Origin: Stenopsyche tienmushanensis
Lineage: Eukaryota > Arthropoda > Insecta > Trichoptera > Stenopsychidae
DNA length: 64,000 bases
NCBI GenBank assembly: GCA_008973525.1
Contig: WACJ01000100.1
Location: 682,001-746,000, forward strand
Direction of reading: 5' to 3'
Positions 24,501 to 34,745 of this stretch are shown here, one piece after another. Position numbers and translations under genes: made by a program. Position 1 is the stretch's first letter. Every line of letters starts with the position of its first letter. Below the pieces are notes generated by a model, which had not been told where the DNA came from, made no database searches, and was given only the letters and a program-made list of their open reading frames with translations.

Positions 24501-27500
24501 AGTGGATACAATCGCAGGATTTGTTCCAAATGTGCCAGCGTTGAGGATTAATTTTAATACATTCTGTGCTTTGTCTAAAGGAAGACTTTCGAAAACATCC
24601 TGGTCAATTTGTTGCAGCATTATCGTGCAAACGAATTGTTCAACATTATTTTCATCGATGGATTTCAATTTGAAATTGATCAAAGTCTTTTCAATGAAAT
24701 TCCATATCGTTTCATTTTTAACACTAAGATTTGAGGAATTAATTCTACTAATGATATTAACAAGAGTCTTAGACTGATGCACGTCTAGCTCATTTTCAAA
24801 ACTTGATAGTATATCCAAACCCAGTGAAGAGAGCGATGTTAGAATATCCCTAGAATTGACACACGTAAGAAGATTCAATAGCGTTTCTTTGACATAGTAT
24901 GGAGTCTTATTCGTTAAAATAATATTTAAATAAGATTTCAATGTTTCTTTCATAGGCGCATGTAATGGTTTTTTCAAGACTTTCTTCACTGAAGTGTCCG
25001 GAGATAATAATGTATAGATTATCAAAGGTAGTTGATCATTATCAATTAATATTTCTTCATGTCTCGATAATAGCTCTTTTAAAAATATCAAATAGTGATC
25101 ATTGCTTGCTTCAATTCTTTTCGATAACATCTCTATAATATTAAAAGCCATTTTCCTCACGTGTATTTCTGGCGAATTAAGCGATACCAATATAGACACA
25201 ATTAAAATATCAGAGTTTAAAACCCACGAGATATCTTCAGATTTATGAATCAACGCTTGAAGAATTCTAGCGGAACGAATGAGCAGAATATCTTTATCAT
25301 CTTGATTCTTGTCTTTATCAAGAGCACATGCATATCCTATAACCATGTTCCCGATGAATTCAATTTTTTTAGAAGTATCCTTGCAGAACTTATTTGTCAA
25401 TTTATTTAATAGAGATCCGGAAAAATGTTTATATTTTTTAAAATGGTTATCAAGCGCAGTTTCAAAAACGTTGATTATAAAATTTTTCTGAGAATTCCTA
25501 TTGCAAAAATCAATCCAATCTTCAGTGTCATGAATAGAGGTATGAGATATCAATTTATCAAAGAAAAATAACAAGCTTTCAATGGGAAGCAATTTCGTAT
25601 TTTTTGCGGCGTTGATGAAATTTAAAATTGCATTGCTTGAAAGACTCGTTGTATTTTCGACGCTTGTTAATTCAAATTTTTTAACAACGCGTAATACGTT
25701 ATTTAATATGATTAAGCTTTCATCGTGACATATTTCTTCATTCAGATTTAACGACATAACTATCAATGAAAATAAAATCGATACATAATCATCAGTATCG
25801 ATATGATTCATTATTTCGATTATTTCAGACGTCCTCGGAAGAAATTCATTATTGCTCAAATGCTTATACATTGCTTTGCATATATTTTTGTGTCCTTTGA
25901 TGTTTATTATCTCGAATAAATCTTCTTCGGATAAAATCTTGCTAACCGGCGATTTCAATATTTTTAAAGTAATAGCGTAAGCTTCTTCGTTATTTGGAAA
26001 CAGGTACGGTAATATGGAAAAATATGCATGTTTATCTAAATTCTCAATGGCAAATGAGCATAAAATATCAACTGCGGCACACGCCGGTTTCCACCAATTA
26101 GGATCTAATTGACCTTTGATTGCAATTTTTTTCAGATGATTGATAAAAATATCCTTTGTCAGCAAGTGTGTCAGATTGTGCGACAGGCTTAATACGGCTA
26201 AAACCACTTCAGGTTCATCGTCGACGAGCCGATCAATTATAGACTCTGTCAAGAAATTCTTATTTGATTTTAACATTTTTTTATAGTCCGAAATTAAGAA
26301 TTTTACTGCTTCAATGCGCACATCAGCGTTGTTATGATATAGCTTTTCAAACAAAAATGAGTCCCCGACTTTCTTTATGATCTTCGGGGCAAATCCTAAT
26401 ATTATGTGGAACGAAGAAAGTTTCGTATCCGATATATCTTTGTTGGTCTTGATTTCATCTTTCAGTACCTTGTCGAATTCAACGGGATATTTTTCTTCGA
26501 TACTCTTCAAAAATTGTGTATACCACATTTGAATATCCGCAGAAAATGAGTCGTCGTTATCACTATCGATCATTTCTACATCGGAGTCAACTTCTTTAGC
26601 CTTTGAATTAGGATTTGGTGAATAAGAGTCAAGGACACACCTTAAAAAAAAGAGAGATGTTATGATTTTGCATTTATGAAATTTAAATTCTATGTATATA
26701 GTAATTAATATCAGGGCTTCAAACCGTTATTTTTTTCGTTATGGTTTTCAGTTCAGTTTCAGTTTGAAGCCCTGGTTAATATCATAAATCAAATAAAAAC
26801 TTACTTTATCAATTTTTCTGCAGAATACGAGCTGATTTTCAAGTCAGAAATAAGAATTTCAGGTAGTTTCGAAAATAATCGAAAGTATTCTCCATCTCGT
26901 TGAATCAAAGTTAAAACTCCTTTCAAAAATGCAATTAAAAGTTTGGTGATGTCAATTCCGCTATCGATTAGCAATACTAAATTATCACAAAACATTTTCA
27001 TATGATTGGGTGTAAAGTTAGCTAAGGACTTCTCTGAAAATGAATGAATATTGTCCTGTGTTTCGTATATAATATGAAGAAGTAATACAGCTTCATAATG
27101 TAAATCAACATTGAATAAAATTATTTTATTCACAAAATGCTTAGCCACTTTTTCATTCAACTGTGTTTTCACGAGCAGTTGCGCCGTTATGATATAGCCA
27201 GCAGCTCTCAAATCGCTCAAAGGCGAAGAAAGACAGTCCATTATACCTGGTAGAATACTTGTCAAAAATCCCTCTGTTACTTTTGTAATGTTTTCCAAAG
27301 CGCCAACAATTGTTGAACAATAAAATGCATACAATGTTGTGAGAGTGTCGGCTTTCTCTCCAAATTCTTCAACGGTTCTTTTTGTCATATCTGATATGAA
27401 TCGTAGAAAAGCTACGTTAGATATGCAATGATTGTAAAGAAAAATTTTAGCCATAGGTATACCGGGTTTTCCGCAACGGCAGTAACCAGCTCCAAAAATC

Positions 27501-27971
27501 ATTGCTGCTGCTTATTTTAATTATTTGTAAAAACCGAATAAATATTTTTGTTTCGTGATATGGCAGAATCAGGGTAAAGATGTCATCCTGGTTGTATCTA
27601 TGAATTTGAAATCTATTTACTAGCCATTCCAAAGCTTTATGTGCAGGCTGAAGCAAAAAATATGGAGATAGTCTCAAAAGAAAGCTTTTAATAGTTTTGT
27701 CTAGCCTTTCATTTGCGTCTTTAGTTTGGACAGACCTCTCAAAATCTTTTGAGGATACGTTGAATAGATTATTTTCAAATACTGCGAATGAAGGGTTAAT
27801 ATTTTTTAATTCAGATAGTCCACTCAATCCTATTTCAAAAAATGTTTCTCTGTCAATAGACGCTGCTTCTTTGGGGTCGAAGAGCAATGATACTTTCTTT
27901 GTAGTATGTTTAAAACCGGAAGATTCAGGCACGGCAAGCTTTTTTAGCTGTTGCGCTAAAGATGTAGTCAT
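21353..27971 (-). CDS. HEATR1: HEATR1 / UTP10 homologue (U3 snoRNP-associated HEAT-repeat protein), 4 coding exons, one frameshift
   Basis: HEATR1/UTP10 is a very large HEAT-repeat scaffold of the t-UTP part of the small-subunit processome; in the nucleolus it supports pre-rRNA transcription and 18S processing. Coding exons read on the minus strand are 27971-26805, 26640-22120, 22045-21626 and 21545-21353, all with GT-AG junctions that keep phase. After correcting one extra base the coding length is 6300 nt (2099 residues plus stop); human HEATR1 is about 2140. The start MTTSLAQQLKKLAVPES and the motifs SLLFDPKEAASIDRETFF, LSPYFLLQPAHKALEWLV and ILPYHETKIF match the family N-terminus. The end, VPFLAELLEDDIPTVE to LESVLGEPLQKYF, matches the BP28CT C-terminus. 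The middle is continuous helical repeat. Exon 1 carries a +1 frameshift at 27467-27470. A poly(A) signal follows the stop at 21326-21331. Family identity is very secure. Confidence 0.97.
21626..22045 (-). CDS. HEATR1: HEATR1 coding exon 3 (BP28CT region)
   Basis: 140 codons joined in phase to exon 2 across a 74-bp intron (22046-22119). The exon begins with LSSQIAENLKGLFILFAG, which fits the BP28CT domain of HEATR1, and continues through FETIMQPLVDQLDN and ANNVIIPCISQFAVA to ..RHNDSNIR. The donor is GTTAGT (21625-21620). The following 79-bp intron is typical of small insect introns. Confidence 0.94.
22120..26640 (-). CDS. HEATR1: HEATR1 coding exon 2 (central HEAT-repeat exon, 4.5 kb)
   Basis: A single uninterrupted exon of 4521 nt encodes about residues 389-1896. 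The acceptor is a T-rich tract ending AAG at 26643-26641. The first residues (VLDSYSPNPNSKAKEVDSD) form an acidic/serine-rich linker, followed by MIDSDNDDSFSADIQMWY and long helical repeats without stops. It ends in ..NDNKERAITFYR at a GTAAGA donor (22119-22114). The 4.5-kb open frame in AT-rich DNA is itself strong evidence of selection, and it contains no indel, unlike exon 1. Confidence 0.96.
26805..27971 (-). CDS. HEATR1: HEATR1 coding exon 1
   Basis: This exon encodes residues 1 to about 388, including the conserved N-terminal Utp10 region. The initiator ATG lies at 27971-27969 and is followed by the family signature start. The reading frame shifts between 27467 and 27470: upstream frame ends in ..FWSWLLPLRK, the next frame resumes with PGIPMAKIFLYNHC, and the two join without a gap when one A of the minus-strand run AAAA is removed. 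The exon ends at 26805 before a GTAAGT donor; the leftover two bases (AA) plus the first G of exon 2 give Lys. Confidence 0.95.
27467..27470 (-). other. Frameshift site in HEATR1 exon 1
   Basis: The run TTTT (AAAA on the coding strand) is one base longer than the conserved frame requires. Left uncorrected, translation would stop after about 18 codons of shared exon sequence. Removing one base restores the motif RKPGIPMAK. Confidence 0.9.
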
Positions 27972-28500
27972 TTTGACTGGGTAACTAAAAAATTAACACA
28001 AACTTAATAAGCATACTATTAATTAAACCATGTAAATTAAATAAGAAAATAAATCAAATGAATAAATTGAATATCTAAATATCATATTCAAAAAATTATT
28101 GGATGTATAGTTAAAACAAATTAAAACATACACTCAAATACGTGTCAATGATAGTTATTGGCTATATTTTAATAGTAGTTAAATTGAAATTATTAACAAC
28201 CGGTAAACATTCTGATACAAATAGCCATAACCTCAAAAAACATTTCGTATTATACGGTGGATATGAAATATATAAATGTGAATACCTATGATTTTTTGTT
28301 GAAAATGATAGTTAGACGTAATCGTGCACTAACAATAAGTAAATCCAATTCCACTGTAAAGTTTTTTTTAAAACTTTATGACATTAGCACCTAACCACAA
28401 CCACATGTCAACTGCACGCTGTCAAAGAGCTAATGGGTGAAAATATTTACACCCAGCTTAATAAAGTCAACGACGAACGATTTTTTTTAAAAATAATGAT
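27972..28500 (-). promoter_or_regulatory. HEATR1 5' flank / probable promoter region
   Basis: AT-rich sequence directly upstream of the HEATR1 start codon. A T-rich tract ending TTTTTTAG sits about 15 bp before the ATG and could be the acceptor of a 5' UTR intron. A 22-bp near-palindrome lies at 28434-28455 (TGGGTG, AT-rich centre, CACCCA). No TATA box or other core element can be assigned with confidence. Confidence 0.3.
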
Positions 28501-28744
28501 TTGAAGCGGATAGTTAAAATCAAACAATAAAATATAATTTTAAGAGTTAAAATGAATTAAAAATATTATTTATTTTGAATGTCAAGTAATTTAAAATAAT
28601 TCTGAGAAAGAGCAAATAACATAAACCAAAACAGCAATTGTAATATATCAATGTTAACTATTCATCTAAATAATTTGAAACAATTCAATTCATAAGTTTG
28701 GATATTAATGCCATATTTATTCCTTCAAACACTATACAGTTTTA

Positions 28745-29120
28745 TTATTTATTATCCGTATCTTATTATACAGTATCAGTTATATTTTATTATAGAGTTG
28801 AGGTGTAATAAATACATCACCGGTAAGGGAAAGGTTAATATTCCAATTTGAAAAACACTGTATATATGTATACATATATGTATTAGACAGTTACTGCCCC
28901 TAGGCGTCGCTTAAGCTCGCCAATTAGTAGTTACGCCACTATTTCTAAGCGTCCAGATTTCGACGGAAAATTCTCAATTTAGTAGCATTCATCGTGCTAG
29001 TGAGGCATATAATTTCTGTTAGATAAAAATTTTAATCCCGAATTTTCAGGGATTATGTTTACTAATCCCGGGATTAATAAGGACCTAAAACTGTCTGGAA
29101 TCCCGGGACTGGATTCCCTA
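28745..29120. mobile_element. Truncated inverted copy of the 46.3-kb hAT-type element
   Basis: Shares, in reverse orientation, the blocks TTACTGCCCCTAGGCGTCGC, GTAGTTACGCCACT, GTCCAGATTTC and AATCCCGGGATTA with 46345-46720, and ends in ACTGGATTCCCTA at 29120. The opposite terminus, matching 46720-46980, is absent. It lies 0.8 kb upstream of HEATR1. Confidence 0.85.
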
Positions 29121-29316
29121 TTCATGCATCCATGGCAAAGTCGTGCCGTAAAGGTAGCCCTACACGTTTAAACATTCTTTTGAAACTCGTAAATGTTCAT
29201 ATGTACTTATTATTCAACAAAAAATCGTATTCTAAAGAATCTTTTAACCATCATAAAATTTAGGTATAATTAATTGAAATCGCTATCGTTGGATAAGCTA
29301 TTTAAGCTCTTTCAAC

Positions 29317-29545
29317 AAATATGAGACGACGTTCGTTCTTGTTGTCTTGAGAGCAGGCATTTGTTTTGATAAATAGTCGCATCATTCTTATCGTTGACCA
29401 ATTTTATTATTCTCCCTTGACTGTTCTTGAGTGGCGTCATTAGCCGAGTATCACCACTCATTTGTAAATCTATTCCTTCATAAGTAAACTGGCAGGCTTG
29501 CACGGTAACCCTGTCCTTGCAAGTTGAACATTAAAAAATATTCCG
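29317..29545. repeat. Inverted partial copy of the 36.0-kb piggyBac-like MITE
   Basis: Reverse-complement match to about 36130-36430: GTTGTCTTGAGAGCAG, GACTGTTCTTGAGTGGCG, TTAGCCGAGTATCACCACTC, GGCAGGCTTGCACGGTA and CAAGTTGAACATTAA all recur in the opposite strand there. No TTAA-bounded end is clear. It lies between HEATR1 and PPT2. Confidence 0.75.
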
Positions 29546-30696
29546 AAGAAATGAAAGAATATGCGAGCTATCAACAGTGTCATGGTTCATTTATTGAGCT
29601 TGGTTCATTATTTTGTACCCATATTAATATTAATAAATATATTTCGTGTGTATTTGGGTCTAAATAAGAAACATTTTTGATATTGAAAATAATTTATTTT
29701 AGATAAAATAGACATGACATTTTAAAAAGAGACAGAAGTATACAGAATAGGACTTATCATAAAATCATTAAAATTTTGATGCATATAGAATCAAAAAGAA
29801 AAAATATCATTCGGTGAGAAAAACAAAATCAATTTAAATTTATACTTATATGTTATGCATTAAGAGGAACTAATGTTACATGACTAGATACTAATGTCTA
29901 GAAGTCGAAGAGTAAATTAAAAGCTGTAAATTGAATTCATTATCTTAGATATCTAATAGTTTTATAAGAAATGTATACATAAAAATACATTGGATTATTA
30001 CAATTATACTAATATATTTTTGTAATTTGAAATGAATTTACATACATATAATAGTTTAGATATATGTGTAGTAATATATTTTTCAATGAATTTTCTCTGA
30101 GCGACATTTTTATTATTGCAACATATTATATATATTATTATTCTAATCAATATTCAGCCTCTTTTTAGCCTCTCAAATTCTTATTTAAGTATTACATTCG
30201 TTATAAAAATCACTTTAAATTTCACATATCACAAATGAGTAATCCATAGATAAATTTATCATGTCCACGCAATAAAATTTCATAATTTATTGTTTGGTGT
30301 TCAATATCATGTATATAAAAATAGCTAATGTGCAGATCGATTTAATATGTTACAGATCATACATTCAGATCTTTGGTATATCTATGATCAATAGTTGTGC
30401 TTTAAATATGTATTTATTAACCGCAACAACGAAAAATGTACACACTGTATTAAGTACTTTTATTTTTGAGTACAGTAAAAAGACATTTTAAATAATTCAA
30501 GTGTTATTATGTCCTGAGGCTTATTATGTATTATAGAATAAGGGAGAAAACTCAATATTTCAGCTATAAGCGATGTTTACTTTTAAAAAGGCTTAATAGG
30601 TATAATTTGGTATTTTTATGCATATTATAAAAATAGTATAGAAATAATATTGAAATTGCAATGTTCCTACTTATAATACAACCACTGAACATCTTT

Positions 30697-30895
30697 TTAA
30701 TCTAAATATGGTAGAAGATAGTTATCTACTATAGATTCATTGAGATGCCACATGTAATGATCCACTCCAGGAACAGTAATGATGTGTAATCTACCTTTTT
30801 TATCCAATGTTTTTAAACCAATGAGGTCTTTTGTATATATGTCCTGAGATTTCATATCAATTACCGTTTCATTTTTGTCATAATATCCAAAATGA
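30697..30895 (-). CDS. Ppt2: PPT2 exon 6 (catalytic His, C-terminus)
   Basis: Encodes [18 protein letters not shown], then [18 protein letters not shown] and [10 protein letters not shown], ending LLPYLD plus TAA at 30697-30699. His271 in the VDHYMWH block is the presumed catalytic base. The sequence aligns with the PPT2 C-terminus without gaps. Confidence 0.95.
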
Positions 30896-33800
30896 CTGAA
30901 AATAAATAATATACATATTGAACATTTAACATCATATAAATTTGATTAAGGAAAATATTAAATAATTGTATAAAATAAATACCTGCTCTGCCAAGGCGTA
31001 ATGACTTGGTCATCTGGTCCACCGATTAATATCATGTTTTTTATTTTCAAGAGTCCGTCTTTAAATTGTTCACTTTTATCAGATCTAAAATAACAAAGAA
31101 ATAAGTAATTTCACATGAATTAAAAGTTGAAAGCCGAGTTGAAGTAATAATATTATAACATGCAGCATACGTTTATCAAAAACTACATTTATTTAGAATG
31201 TTTATAATTTTAATTTAGAAAACATTACATTATCAAGATGGACTGATGGAGCAGCAACTCCATCAGTTCAATATACAACTATGTTATAAAATATACAAAT
31301 AGGAGATTTAATATTTGCAGGAAATAAAATATTGCACATATTTATTTTACCTTGAGATAATATACGAGGGGGATTCAAATATAACCTGGAATTTGTTGTA
31401 CAAATTTATTAGTGATATGTAAAAATACAAATGGCGTATCTTATTTTTCCAAATAGTTCCCTTCATTAGAAATAGATTTATTCCATTGGATAGGAAGCTT
31501 CTTAATCCCGTCGCCAAAGAAAGAAGGCTACTGCTCAGATAACCAGTTGCGCACATATTGTTTGATCACAGTATTGCCTTGAAATTGTTGCCCTCCTAAT
31601 GCCTCTTTCAATGGATCAGTCATATGAGGCCAAGTTTGAACTGTAAGGTGGGTGGACACAGTGAGACGGACACACAGTGGCTTGCCAGTGTTTAATACTC
31701 TTACATGACTATGCCCTAGTGCGGTTTGTTTCGAGTTCCTCTGAATTAGTCCCACAGAAATGTCTTCCACCGTCCTTGGATTCACTGAGAAACACTACGC
31801 ACAGAGCTTCCAGGTGCCCATGCCCATTTTCATTCCACATTCTTACAGGGGGCGAGGTTCTTGAGTGAAGACCGGGTTCAGATCATGTGCACCCGAAGGT
31901 GCATTGGAGGAGGAAAGACAAAGGCTATTCTAATCTCAAAGGAGCTACTACGTGAGGTCATTATCACCACAAGCCCAACTTCAGTTTGAAGGGGATTGCA
32001 GCTGATGATGAACTGCAGGGGCTCCCCCTTTTCCATGGGGAGATGAACTAGCTAAGGAATGGAAATACTTATAAAGAAAGCCCTAAAATTGGAGGGAGTG
32101 GCCACAAGGATTCCAGTGTCCAACCGGTCCAAAATCTAGACTGCTGACACAATGAAATAGCATCTCATGATCTGACGCCATGCCCAGATATGTCTGCGTT
32201 CATGAATGGATCTCTGCATGGGCACTTCGAGAAGTGGGAAATTCCTGAACCTGTGGAGAAAATCCCTAAACCATCCATGTTCCGTGAGGAATTGGAATGT
32301 CTAGTAATTCAAGATGGCCCAGCGATACCATATGCGGTACCTGACCTGACATTTTGGAAGAACAGAAAGAGGTGGCGGCCAGAAGTAGATGTGGATCAAA
32401 AGGCTGGTTGGACAGCTCATATCAGTTTTCTCCGTCTTTTGTTACTTTAAGCAGCCTTAGTGTCATCTAGCAGCTGGTAGTAGTAAGCCACATTCACCGT
32501 CTGTCTGTCACGTAGAAAACAATCGATAAAATACCTTTCGAGTCCCATCTACTGTTGCCATCACTTTTCCAGAAGACTGTTGATTTTTCGCCTTGATTGT
32601 GCCACCTCTCCAGGTTTTCCACTTTACTTTCGATTTCTTGTTTTCTGGGGTGTAGTGGTGGACTCATATTTTATTGTGGGTTGCAATACAATCCAAAAAA
32701 ACCTCTCATTCTTCTTCAAAGCGATTCAAAAGTCGCTAAGAGATGTCTCTCTATACATTTTTTTGTCTCGCTGAGCAGACGTGGAATCGCATCTTGCTGA
32801 TACTTTTGTTGCATCCAAGATTTTCCGATACAATGATATGGATATTTCCAACGTTAATAGTCACCACTTGATATAATCTCGACTATCTTAATACGGCGGT
32901 CACTTTCACAATTTTGTTCACAGCTTGAATGTTGTTTATATTGATGCTCTTCCTTAGAGTGCTATCACCAAATTGTGCCTCAAGTCTTCACGCTTATATT
33001 TATGAGAAAACGTATAATTACGCATTGTGCAACAGAGGATGCTACTTCTCGCTCACTCATGCTTTCATTGGAGTGGCGAATGTATATGTTAAGGCCGTGT
33101 GTATTTATTTCCTCTCTGAGCTTCTAACTACTGATTCTATCATGTACTGCGTTGTTCACGTCAGTTTGTGACTTAAAAAGCAAAATTCTGGGTTATATTT
33201 GAGTGTCCCTCGTATAATATGCATTTATACATTGGTCTGAAAAAAACAATTGAACAGATGTTTTATAATAAGACATGCAGCAATTATTATTTTTGTAATT
33301 AGATAAGCAATGTTAATTAGAAGCTAGATTAATTTGAACATGGTTTTTTCGGTTTTAATTACAATTTATTGACTAAGATAATACTATCGATTCAATGAGC
33401 GAAGCATCGGCAATCAGAAAACTAAATGGAAAAAGGACATAAGAATTTACAATTGTGTTGGAAAATATTTGGTTGATAGGATGCAATACATATATATTAT
33501 TAATACATAGAGATAATGTAATGGATTGTGATAAGAAGCCAGTATATTGTTAAAATGATTCAATAAAGATAGAATTAACAATGAGAGTTCTTTATCTCAC
33601 AGTAGACGTTTTAGAATTCACTGAATTTTTAGAAAACAAAGCAAATATTTTATCGTCATTAGCTATTACGTTTAAATTGGGACCAGTATTGCGACCTTCA
33701 ATCTAATGCACATAAAAATATGGCACAATATTTTTATACATATGATATGGTAGGATATGTTAAAATTACAAAAATCATGCAGTAAAGAGTTGTTTCTACT

Positions 33801-34745
33801 TTAAAATACATATATATAGATAGAAAAACAAAAAAATATATTTATACTAGTGACTACCTAAGAACGTTATTCACATAGGGTAAAAATATACTGTAATCAT
33901 AAAATAGTCCTTGGTGTTTTGGATCATTCCAATAATTTCCAACTGCCGTATGCTGTCCAACACGAGAGTAAAATAATTCATAGGCAGTGTCCCTCACTAA
34001 TCCAGGAAAAAATAAATGCAGAAATGCAGCTGTAAAAATGTGAATAGATTCTTCAAAGGAATGCCCATTTACTGCATTAATGTCTTTCTTTAGTAAATAA
34101 AAAATAAAAAATTACCGCCATATTGGCCACCCTGTGGCGAACTAAGCGATATAAAATTTTGAACAGTGTGATTAAGAAACGTTTCCAAAATAACTCTTGC
34201 GATTAGACCACCCTGTGAATATCCTAGAAAAATAAATAGATATAATTTTGATCAGAATGAAAGCAGCGTTAAATTATGTACGGTTAAAAAAATATACCTA
34301 TAAGATGGATTCCTTTCGGGTACATTGAAGATATATTAGCAATATCATTTCCTATTTCAAGTACTTGATGCCACATAGGCTCTAAGCTGGACCATCCTCC
34401 AAATCTATCAATATTATAAATTTCAGTCCCGGGATGTTTCTAAAATATGTTCATGATTATATTTCAAAGAAAATAAATTTAAAAACATCAATGAACTTGA
34501 CCTTTAAAACAAAAGCGTTCATTCATCTTATGATAGTTGATATCCAATTAAAAAATTCTAAAGGTCATATAGAATTTTATGCAAAACAATAATACCTCTT
34601 GAATTCGATTAGCTATTAATTCCATGCTGCTTGCGCCTGTTAAGACACCATGAAGAAGAACGACAGGTTTGTAGCTGCATCCTGATGATATTAATGATAT
34701 GAAAATTGCGAGCGAATAAACTTTAGAGAGCTTCGGCTGGACCAT
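30697..34745 (-). CDS. Ppt2: Palmitoyl-protein thioesterase, PPT2-type, 6 coding exons, one frameshift
   Basis: PPT2-type enzymes are soluble lysosomal serine hydrolases with an alpha/beta fold that cleave long-chain acyl thioesters. Exons on the minus strand are 34745-34596, 34439-34299, 34223-34116, 34029-33858, 31084-30983 and 30895-30697, all GT-AG. Allowing for one missing base in exon 2, the product is 290 residues (human PPT2 is about 302). Visible features are a hydrophobic signal peptide (about residues 7-24), the YKPVVLLHG oxyanion-side motif, the nucleophile Ser100 in GYSQGG, Asp215/216 in [17 protein letters not shown], and His271 in [16 protein letters not shown] and NES are N-glycosylation sequons. 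Intron 4 (2.8 kb) contains a mariner. The PPT2 type is preferred over PPT1 because of the GGPDD..ITPWQSSHFGYYD block. Confidence 0.95.
30983..31084 (-). CDS. Ppt2: PPT2 exon 5 (catalytic Asp)
   Basis: 34 codons: [17 protein letters not shown] followed by [16 protein letters not shown]. The Asp pair in GGPDD holds the presumed catalytic acid. The acceptor TTATTTTAG and donor GTATTT are both in phase with their neighbours. Confidence 0.94.
31363..33214 (-). mobile_element. Decayed mariner with an internal insertion, inside PPT2 intron 4
   Basis: Terminal inverted repeats of about 33 bp start TACGAGGG at 31363 and end CCCTCGTA at 33214, with TA dinucleotides outside both. The transposase lies on the minus strand in several frames: [12 protein letters not shown] and SGKVMATV near 32540-32660, [12 protein letters not shown] near 31645, [11 protein letters not shown], and the C-terminal block [20 protein letters not shown] near 31450-31510. 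Stops and frameshifts show it is dead. At 1852 bp it is about 550 bp longer than a normal mariner; the excess lies at roughly 31745-32430, between the second and third catalytic blocks. Confidence 0.9.
31745..32430. other. Foreign insert of unknown origin within the mariner
   Basis: This stretch interrupts the transposase between ..NKRRRKLI and the HPPYS block and has no mariner similarity. It is GC-richer than its surroundings. An 86-codon frame runs on the plus strand (32190-32450) and a similar partly open frame on the minus strand. No recognisable domain was found. Boundaries are approximate because both flanks are decayed. Confidence 0.5.
33858..34029 (-). CDS. Ppt2: PPT2 exon 4
   Basis: Begins [20 protein letters not shown] and runs through [20 protein letters not shown] to YVNNVL. 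The NYW.DP block is characteristic of PPT2. The donor GTAGTC at 33857 splices to 31084, across 2.77 kb, to give [20 protein letters not shown] in frame. Confidence 0.93.
34116..34223 (-). CDS. Ppt2: PPT2 exon 3 (nucleophile serine)
   Basis: 36 codons carrying the nucleophile elbow GYSQGG followed by [18 protein letters not shown] and [12 protein letters not shown]. The NHT sequon is a likely N-glycosylation site. The acceptor is TTTTCTAG and the donor GTAATT. Confidence 0.94.
34299..34439 (-). CDS. Ppt2: PPT2 exon 2, with one-base deletion
   Basis: The exon reads [18 protein letters not shown] and then [18 protein letters not shown] in one frame, and KGIHLI leading into GYSQGG in another. 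The switch falls at about 34318-34322, where the minus strand has TACCG and the family pattern (Tyr-Pro-Lys-Gly) requires one further C. The exon is 141 nt where 142 is needed to keep the whole gene in phase. With the base added, the six exons sum to exactly 873 nt. Confidence 0.92.
34318..34322 (-). other. Frameshift site in PPT2 exon 2
   Basis: The coding strand reads ATGTACCGAAAGG where the family needs Met-Tyr-Pro-Lys-Gly. One C is missing beside a CC pair, and the uncorrected frame meets TAG at the exon end. Confidence 0.88.
34596..34745 (-). CDS. Ppt2: PPT2 exon 1 (signal peptide and N-terminus)
   Basis: 50 codons from the ATG at 34745. The hydrophobic stretch [16 protein letters not shown] is a plausible signal sequence, directly followed by YKPVVLLHG, the first strand and turn of the hydrolase fold. 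The exon ends in ANRIQE at a GTATTA donor, phase 0, and joins [10 protein letters not shown] in exon 2. Confidence 0.93.

Noticed and set aside
22116..26573. Plus-strand frames inside the HEATR1 region (for example 24463-24777)
   Set aside because: They are antisense shadows of the HEATR1 coding exon.
33592..33702. Minus-strand open stretch after an AG, at first read as an additional PPT2 exon
   Set aside because: Joining exon 4 to it breaks the frame, while the direct splice 33858 to 31084 gives the expected family sequence and an exact coding length.
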